This document shows positions 56,751-64,000 of a stretch of DNA of 64,000 nucleotides, piece after piece. A program made the position numbers and the translations under genes. Under the pieces are notes generated by a model. The model was not told the origin of the DNA. It did no database searches and was given only the letters and a program-made list of their open reading frames with translations. The DNA is taken from assembly GCA_004565275.1 (NCBI GenBank), contig SDOX01000009.1, forward strand, positions 16,027 to 80,026. Direction: 5' to 3'. The DNA comes from Nannochloropsis salina CCMP1776 (taxonomy: Eukaryota > Sar > Eustigmatophyceae > Eustigmatales > Monodopsidaceae). Every line of letters starts with the position of its first letter. Position 1 is the first letter of the stretch.

Positions 56751-58923
56751 TCAAGTAATCACGGTTGGCGCCTTCCGCCCTGTGTAATGCTCCAGTTTTG
56801 CTAGTTTGATCGCAAGGTCCGCTAGTGGCTTCAAAGCCTCTGAACTTGTCATCCCTTGTTTGCTCACATCCGCTTCGTACCTTTCCAGGTACATCCGAAT
56901 GGTTGCTCCCGACGACCCGGTGCCTGAAAGACGGAAGACTGCCCGGCTCCCATCTTCGAACAGCAAGCGGACTCCTTGCTTGACAGCCTGACGACCGTCC
57001 ACAGGATCACTGTAGGAGAAATCGTCCACCTCTGCCAGGACAAAGCCGTCGAGGACCGGCCCCGGCTTGAAATCAGGCTCCCGTAGATGGGCCATCATGG
57101 CGTTTGCCGCGTCCGAGTCGACCGTTTCGTAGTCGTACCGGCAGTAATAGTTCCTATGCATCAAAGGTATATTATCGAAACGAAGGTCGATACAAGCACT
57201 CGTGCCCAAGGGGACATAAGAGTGATCCCAGGAAAATATTTGAAATCAAGGAAGCTACATACAACGCATCCTGTGGGACTCGAACCACCCCGCTCGGTCC
57301 TTATCCCTCACTCCCTTGACTCTACCTGCCATAGACTGCCCAATGCTCCTGAACGATCGCGCTGATCGGCTTCAACGGCGCCTCCGGGTTAGGATTGTGG
57401 GAAGCCAAGATAGACAACCATGCCAGCACAGCCCACATCCCGTCCTTTTCACGCACATGGTTGCTGCCCGTCCCGAAGCTCTCCTCCCCGCACAAGATGG
57501 GGACGTAATCCTGGGCACTGCCCAAGGCCCGCGCGTCCATTAAATTTCCAAAGTACTTCCACCCCGTCGGCGTTTCGACGCAGGTCAAGCCCTTCGCCCG
57601 CGCCACTTTGTCCACTGCCTGACTGGTAGGCATGGACCGCGCCACAGTCCTCAAACCGCCTTGCTCCCGGAAGAAAGGGATCGCATCCGCGTTCGCAGCG
57701 ATCAGGGCCAGGGAGTCAGAAGGGGTGACGAAGAAACGCTTTCCAAGGATCATGTTCCTGTCTGCGTCGCCGTCGGCGGCGGCCCCTAGGTCTGGCACGT
57801 CCTTGTCCTCCACCATCGAGGGATTGGGGGCACCACTGGGCAACAAGCCCATCACTTTTACCAGGTCTGAGGCATAGGCCAAGTTCGGATCGGGGTGCAA
57901 GCCTCCGAAATCCTCTTTGCTTGACGCATGCAGGAAAGTTGAGGGAGGGCATCCCAGCTCCTTGCCCAACACGACCTGGGCGTACGGAGCCGCAACACCG
58001 TGCATTGCGTCGAAGACAAGCTTGAAGCCACCCGGGCGAGAAATGAATTTTCTAAGTGCCTCAAAATCAAACGCGTCCTTTAACACGCCTAGATAATCCT
58101 GGACCGGATCGATCACCTCCACCACCATCTCTCCGACTCGCGTCACACCCAAGACATCTAAATCTACTTTGGGGGCATTGGCCAGTATCTTAATTTCCTC
58201 GATCCTCAACGTAGCGGCATAGACTGCATCCGTAAATGACTCCAAGGCCGGCTCCCCGTTTTGCATGTTGTACTTGATCCCGAAGTCCTCCTCCGGGCCA
58301 CCGGGATTGTGGCTGGCTGTCAAGATAATGCCCCCCATGGCAGTGCCCCCTTCTCGCTCGCGAATGACAGCAGAGACTGCAGGCGTAGACATGATTCCTC
58401 CTTTACCGATCCATAGACGTCCTACGCCATTTGCGGCCGCAATTTCAATGATGATTTGGATCGCCTCCCGATTGTAATGGCGTCCATCTCCAGACACCAC
58501 CATCGTTGCCCCTTCCTTTTCGTGCGGTGGTAGCGAGTCGAAAAGCGCTTGAACAAAATTATGGAGGTACAGTCCATCTCGAACGACTTTTACTTTCTTG
58601 CGAAGACCGGAGGTGCCTGGCTTCATTCCTTCCACTGGCGTTGTTCTCAACGTCTTAAACATGCTTTGTCCAGGGGGAGCAGGCGGCGAGGGCGACGAAG
58701 ATGAAGCAACAGGAAAAGCTCCCCCACGAACTGTACGGAACCAGTGCCATTGATTTATTTCTGGGTTGACTGTCGAGATAATGCTGGCTCTTGTGTTTAC
58801 GCAGTGACCCCAAGGACGCTTTGGAGAACCTCCCAAGCAGCCAGAGGCAATTGTAAACGCAATGCCGTTCCACCGGCAAAGCATCACGGTCGCCAACAAT
58901 CCCTTTAAAAGGATTCCCATCAT
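56751..58923 (-). CDS. PGM: Phosphoglucomutase, probably plastid-targeted
   Basis: Interconverts glucose-1-phosphate and glucose-6-phosphate. Two exons close in phase, 58923-57326 and 57153-56751, giving 666 residues from the chosen start; cytosolic enzymes are about 560. The extra N-terminus reads MMGILLKGLLATVMLCRWNGIA then FTIASG, a signal peptide with an Ala-Phe junction and a basic transit stretch, so I prefer ATG 58923 (or 58920) over the in-frame ATG at 58980. Catalytic motifs are the phosphoserine loop TASHNPGG, the metal loop DGDADRN, the sugar-binding GEESFGTGSNH and the phosphate-binding RLSGTGSSGATIR. Every key residue is present. Plastid location is inferred from the leader. Confidence 0.93.
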
Positions 58924-59323
58924 CGTTGAAGGAAAGCTGTGCAGTTTGATGCGATGTGTGAGGAATGCGCATGGAGGCATACGTGCAGTGATTATGCCTT
59001 CAAGTTGCCTTTGGGCTGATCGCCGGGTTGGCTCGCGTGACGACGCATGGGCCGAGGCAGGAAGCAACTCGAGTCACCGCAAACTACTCATTTCGTTCGT
59101 ACTGTCTTTTCTCAGTGTATGGGAAGGCGGAGCACGATTGCGAAAACTCTGATGGGGCTAACTTGAGCCCGGGTACTTCACTCAAAAAGTACTTGAAACG
59201 CAAGTCCCTCATACATGACCTGTGAATTCGTGCATGCCAAGAAACTATTTCGAATGATTTGCAAATCATTATTCACGGATACTTAAATGTATTCCATTAC
59301 ACTGTTATCACTATCATTCGTTG
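58924..59323. other. Spacer between PGM start and AP2 gene end
   Basis: 400 bp holding the PGM promoter. In-frame codons continue upstream of the PGM start for a short way without a better ATG. Confidence 0.5.
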
Positions 59324-60626
59324 TCAACTGTTCTCGTCTTCTTTGTCCGAGTTCTCACGCACAGTATATTTGGCCTTGGCAGCTGCCGAGTTGTTGAGCT
59401 TCATTCGAACCTGCGTTCGATTTCCTTGTAAATCAAAATTGCAACGCGCGTATGTCCCATGATATTTGCGCGCCGCCATGTCGTACTGCAAGGCAGCGGC
59501 TTTGACGTCTGAGAAATATCCTAGGTTGAACGTACGTCCTGCCACGCGAATCTGCGCGTACCATTTATTGGTCTCCTTGGACCACGAGACACCTCTAAAA
59601 TCCATGTTTTGATTTTCTTTGTCTACGCCGGCGCTGGCATCTATCCGGGTCGATCGGTTTTTGGGGTCCAAGAAGTTTCCGTTCATGTCGAAATTGACAA
59701 AGGCGCCGTCACCGTGGTACCTGGGAAGATGTGGATATGGAAACGGGAATGGACAAGAACATAGGAAAGTAGCATTTTAATCAGTTGTATAAAAGAAATA
59801 GAATCAATGTTGCGGATTCAGGCGAGAAACTAACGAAGATAAAGCCTTTCCACATTCACGCACACCCGCGTTTGACGAACCTGCGCGCGTACATATCATA
59901 CACGAGGGCAGCCTCCTCTTCCTGATCTTCCTTGAATGTTTGAGACAAGACGCGCGTCCCACCATGGTATAGACGTGCGGTCCATTTCTTGTGGTGACAA
60001 TCCCAGGAGACCCCCAAGAAACGAGACTGTTTAGGAGACTTGGACATGCCCCCCTTCTCCCTCGGCTGTGTCTTCCTCTTAATGGCTGCAATCGCTTGAT
60101 CTCTGGAGGAGAATAGACCAACGAGATATGGCCGCCCACGCAGTTTGATTACCGCCTTGTAGAGACGGAGCCCTTCGACGTACGTGACGGCCCATGTCGC
60201 CGTGGAAGTAAAAGTGTTGTCACTGCAAGATGAACTGCTTCCTGTTGGCATCTTTGTGACAAATGCATGCTTAGGATCTAAGAAAACGCCGGAGGGATGA
60301 TGAAAATTGGTCAGAATCGTCTCTCCGAAGTGCTGTCGTAAGACCCGGTCGATTGCATGCGCCGCCTCTTCTTCATCAGAGAATGCCCTGAGCAACAGTC
60401 GCTGCTTTTTGTGCCGCACCTCAGCGATCCATCGATTGTTTTTTCCATTCCAGTTTACACCCATATACTGTGAAGAAATGATAGGCGAGAGGACATGCGT
60501 AGGCCTGCCCTCTTCCACTTGTCGCTGCGATGAGAACGCTGTTGTTATAAAGAAAAGTACAGGACAAGGAGGGAAGCAAAGCGGTGCGCGTGTCACCTTT
60601 CGAGTGATCGTCGTTCGCAGCAACAT
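59324..60626 (-). CDS. Multi-AP2 domain putative transcription factor
   Basis: Three exons close in phase: 60626-60597, 60524-59881 and 59720-59324, giving 356 residues. Four AP2/ERF-like repeats are visible: YMGVNWNGKNNRWIAEVR, a degenerate one with TWAVTYVEGLRLYKAVIK, FLGVSWDCHHKKWTARLY, and FRGVSWSKETNKWYAQIR with LGYFSDVKAAALQYDMAARKYHG. Strong matches carry the G-V-x-W and W-x-A/V-x-I pattern plus the helix ending YDxxARxxHG. The third repeat is split by the last intron, exactly where Y-H-G completes it. AP2 domains bind DNA; here the targets are unknown. The ten-codon first exon is the least sure part. Confidence 0.78.
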
Positions 60627-61004
60627 TCCTTCGGCCCCTCCTGTATCATCATCCGTTCGGAAAATGCGGGCGGCAGGACGCAATGAGCACCAAGGGATGG
60701 TCCTGGGCTTTCACAAGCCTCAGGTGGAAGCAAGTGGAAGCATGACGTCATCCATGTTCGCCGGTCGTTTGCTTGCTGCGAATGCTAAACCTCCTCATTA
60801 GCCTTGCTTCCGGTCCAATTGTGATACATTTATTTCCGTAAAAACGTGGCCCTGCATACCTTGTGTCTGGAAAAAAGAGAAATGATCATGTTGAACATAT
60901 TTGTCGCGACAACTTTGATAAATGCTCACTGCAGATCTCCTTTACTTGTTGCGGTGTATGAACCTTCCTCACCCCCGAAGGCTATCCACTTTAAAAGTCA
61001 CATC
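60627..61004. promoter_or_regulatory. Bidirectional region, AP2 gene / SANT gene
   Basis: A short divergent spacer of about 380 bp, if the starts are right. It is AT-rich near 60830-60900. No motif recognised. Confidence 0.35.
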
Positions 61005-62060
61005 ATGTCTTGGCATTCAGCCACTAGTTCTCATATTGGGCTTCTATCTACAACCCTCAATGTCCGTACTGTAGCTTCTTACTGGTAAGTATCCTCCTTA
61101 TTATCATGAAAGAAGAAGCGTAAGGTTGTAAGCATGCGACAGGGGCCATACAATTACTCTCCCGTATAACAATGAATCAGGACGGAATCAGACAAAGAGC
61201 TCTTTCTAGCGGAAGTTCAAAAAAATGGCCTGGACAATCTTGAGTTACTGGCGGAGGACATCGGAAGTAAGACGGAGCAAGAGCTTGAGTTTTTTTTATC
61301 ACTTTTGCAAGAGCAAATCGGCAAACAATACCTTCAGGCATTCATAACTGCCCATATCAGATTACCGGAAGAAAAACAACGTGCACAATTGGCCAAACTT
61401 TTGGAAAGGGTGATGGGTGGTACCTTTGAAGGTGACATCCAACGTATTCTGACCAATGTAATCAATATGGATCCAAAAGCTCTCTTTGCCGGGACGAGAG
61501 GCGGTAGAGCGCGGGAAAGGGGAGGTACAACACGCAGCCGACAGATGGGTATTCCGACTGCGACAACAATGGTAACATCGACGACTGGAAAGAAAAGTCA
61601 CAAAAAGCAAGTGCGCGAAGTCCCGAAACAGAAGGCGCCAGAGACCCCCACGACTGAGGAGAAAGGCCGGCCGCCGAGCAAGCGTCGCCGATCTCAAACG
61701 TGGACGGTCGTCGAGGATCCCAAGGAAGTACAGCACAAAAAGGGGAAAATAAAGCAGACGACGGAGGAGTCCCTCACGGTCAAACTTGTTGCGACTCCCT
61801 CGGCTCTTCCTCCTATCCCCTCTAACAAGCCGAGCAAGTGTACGAGTCAAAACGAGGAAAGGCAGGCGCAAACTTTCGAAAAAGATGAGCGCATCATGCC
61901 TCCATTTGTTGCGACCCCAGCCATTTGCGACCAAGCCACGCTCGCCACCAAGAACGAGGAAGGTAGTCAAGGAGCGGAGGGAGAGACTGAGGGAGAGGTC
62001 GAGGAAGCGGGCGTCTATCAGGAGAGTGCCGACGATTGGGAACCTGTAGGAGGCCTTTGA
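61005..62060 (+). CDS. SANT/Myb-like domain protein
   Basis: Exon 2 (61181-62060) joins exon 1, which ends at 61084 before GTAAGT, restoring the Trp codon in ASYWTESDKELFLAEV. With NLELLAEDIGSKTEQEL this forms a SANT/Myb-like repeat. Then comes a helical region and a long, basic, Lys/Thr/Pro-rich tail with the nuclear-signal-like PPSKRRRSQ. The start is uncertain: ATG 61005 is proposed, but ATGs at 60882 and 60888 are in frame, and a real first exon could lie upstream with a TACTGTAG acceptor near 61070. From 61005 the protein has about 320 residues. A nuclear DNA- or chromatin-binding role is inferred. Confidence 0.62.
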
Positions 62061-62407
62061 AAGGACAACAGCGACCGAAAATGCATGCAATGCTGCCCCC
62101 GCTGTAAGGAAAACAAGTAAAACACGTGTTGTGGCACGATGCGAAGCCCCCGCCCAACCCGTAGCAGCGCTGGAGTTACGACGCACCCGGGCACTGAATG
62201 GGTCGGCTCAGAATCAACAGAGGCAGGCATAGGGATGGGCCCAAAAAGTCGCAGAAAGAGAGAACAATAGACATCGTGATCTTCCTTTAGAACATTCTTT
62301 GCCTGAATATTTCAATTGACTACATTTCACTCGACCGCCTGCCTGTCTCACGTGATTTGTCTGGACTTTCCCACCTGCGTCACGCCTCCCCCAACCTAGA
62401 CTTCATC
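62061..62407. other. Convergent spacer, SANT gene and SulP gene
   Basis: 3' regions of two convergent genes; nothing further seen. Confidence 0.5.
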
Positions 62408-64000
62408 CTACGCCTGGCCCCCTTCCCCATGCTTGACGCGTCTTATTTCCTCTAAGGACATGGGCGGATGGATATTCTCCACGCCCATCTCCAAGCCCAG
62501 CTCCAGCCCGTCCGGCCCCAGCGTCAGCACATCCGTGTCGTGGCCCAAGCAAGCGTCCAGACCGTGCCTCTCCTTCTCTTCCTTCCGTTTCCTCAGCGCC
62601 GGGACCCGCAAATGCGAGGCTGCATCCGGGTAGGCTTCGATCATCGCCAAGGCCTCCGGGTTCAGACCCAGCAACGTCACACTCTTCCCCACCTCCTCGT
62701 AGTTCTTCCCGGCCTCGTTCAACGCCGTGATACCGGACAGGTCCTGAATTCCGCCGTGCGAGGCGCTCAAGTCCACCACCACGTCATCAGGGTCGTTCAA
62801 ATAGTCGAACAGGCAGAGCAAGGACCGCGTCGAGCCGAAAAACAGCGGGGCTTGGACCCTGTACACCTTACGGAGCTTCCCTTCCCCGTTCTCCACCTCC
62901 CCTTCCACTCCCTTCTTGGCTTCCACTTTCCCCTCCGGCACCCCCACCGCGGCCGAGGCCGTCAACATCCGCCCGCTGATCCAGACGTGCCAAACGGAGG
63001 CAGCGGCCACGCCTACTGCAATCCCGATCGCCAAATTCGTAACCACGGAGAGGGCGGTGACCAAGATGATGATGGCCGCGTCCGCCCGGGGGACTTTGTG
63101 CAGCTGCATCAAGTTCCGCCATTGGAAGGTGTGGAGGGCGACGGACCAGATAATGCCCGTCAAGACCGCAATAGGCAGGAGGCGGACCGCGGGCGAGAGC
63201 CCCAGCATGATGAAAAGCATGGTCAATCCGGCCGTGGTGCTGGAGAGCCTGCCGCGGGCGCCGTGCAGCACATTGATGACGGTTTCCCCCACCAGGGCCG
63301 AGCCACCCATGCCCTGGAACAAGCCGGTGAACAGGTTGGCAATCCCTTGCACCACGCACTCTTGGTTCGCCTTGAACGAGGAGGGGGGATCCTTGACGAG
63401 CGAGTTCACGACTGGACAGCGAGGGAGGGAGGGAGACAGGGGGGGGGGGAGGAGAGAGAGGGTCGTTGGAAGTGAAGGGATGGCAAAAAAGATACGGGTT
63501 GGTGTATGGTACGTCGAGATAAAGGGTCATGGGCACTGACGGGCAAGCCTTTTCCCCACTTCCCCCCCCCTCCCCTCCTCCTCCCTCTTTCTACTACCCA
63601 CCCTCGTGCGTCATGACCGTCTCCACGCCCCCGATCAAGGCCAAGGACGCGGCGTAGGCCCAGATCGTTCCCCAGGCCGGCGACGCTGGTAAGTCAGGGA
63701 AATGCCACCCGGGCATTCCGGCTGCTAACTCCGCGGTCTCCCCCACCGTTCGCGTCCCGGCCCCGTCTGCGTCCCACACCTGCCGCAACAGGCCCCACTC
63801 CACCGCCGTGCCCACCACGATCGCCGCCAAGGACGCCGGGACGATGTGCCCGACGTGTTTCACCTTGGGCAGGCCCCACATGATGAACAGCGTGAGAACG
63901 ATCAAGGCCAAGGTAGACCAGGTCTGGGCATCGCCCGCCCCCAGCCACACCTCGTCTGCGGAGGGGCAGTCGTTGAAGAGGGTGTCGGGGGTGGCGCAGA
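62408..64000 (-). CDS. SulP/SLC26-family anion transporter with STAS domain (5' part beyond window)
   Basis: Two exons are visible and close in phase: one running in from the right edge to 63602, and 63411-62408. About 465 residues are seen. The membrane part has hydrophobic helices including TLALIVLTLFIMWGLP and the conserved GIANLFTGLFQGMGGSA, VNVLHGARGRLSSTTAG-like VINVLHGARGRLS and LTMLFIMLG. After the last helix, WHVWISGRML, a linker leads to a STAS domain with QAPLFFGSTRSLL, VVVDLSAS and DLSGITALNE. It may move sulfate, bicarbonate or another anion; the substrate is not clear. The layout resembles bacterial-type SulP more than plant SULTR. The N-terminal half lies to the right. Confidence 0.88.

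Overview
This is nuclear DNA of a eukaryote with a compact genome and small GT-AG introns (46 to about 330 bp). The genes suggest a photosynthetic stramenopile, most likely a eustigmatophyte of the Nannochloropsis/Microchloropsis type; this is inferred from gene content and style, not from a database match. Two proteins, a type I signal peptidase and a phosphoglucomutase, start with a signal peptide followed by an Ala-Phe junction, the bipartite leader used for plastids of secondary origin. The set also includes CYP51, Rictor, a GDP-fucose transporter, multi-AP2 proteins and a short Zn-knuckle regulator. Coding DNA is GC-rich; spacers are AT-richer. Introns and some exons carry (CCCT)n/(GGGA)n tracts. 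No prokaryotic operon, CRISPR, rRNA, tRNA, retroelement or DNA transposon was seen.

Layout. 1-6000: 3' part of CYP51 (+), TMEM161 (-), then an AT-rich block with fragmentary or very small possible genes. 6000-18600: Zn-knuckle/poly-Q regulator (-), short-chain dehydrogenase (+), CaMK-type kinase (-), coiled-coil protein (-), plastid signal peptidase I (+). 18600-38300: CHD chromatin remodeller (-), SF3A3 (-), GDP-fucose transporter (+), GON4L-like SANT protein (-), and a small three-exon gene (+). 39000-53000: DNA ligase IV (+), Gfo/Idh/MocA oxidoreductase (+), and a large gene for Rictor (-) containing a 100-N assembly gap. 53000-64000: a possible small gene (-), U-box protein (-), plastid phosphoglucomutase (-), AP2-domain protein (-), SANT protein (+), and a SulP transporter (-) cut by the window end.

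The genes do not form one pathway. They are housekeeping and regulatory: chromatin and transcription (CHD, GON4L-like, AP2, SANT, Zn-knuckle), splicing (SF3A3), DNA end joining (LIG4), TOR signalling (Rictor), ubiquitination (U-box), and sterol, sugar and plastid metabolism. Many neighbours are head-to-head with short shared spacers. Exon models were built by hand from reading frame, splice consensus and protein similarity. Where all phases close across exons I give precise coordinates; where they do not, I say so.
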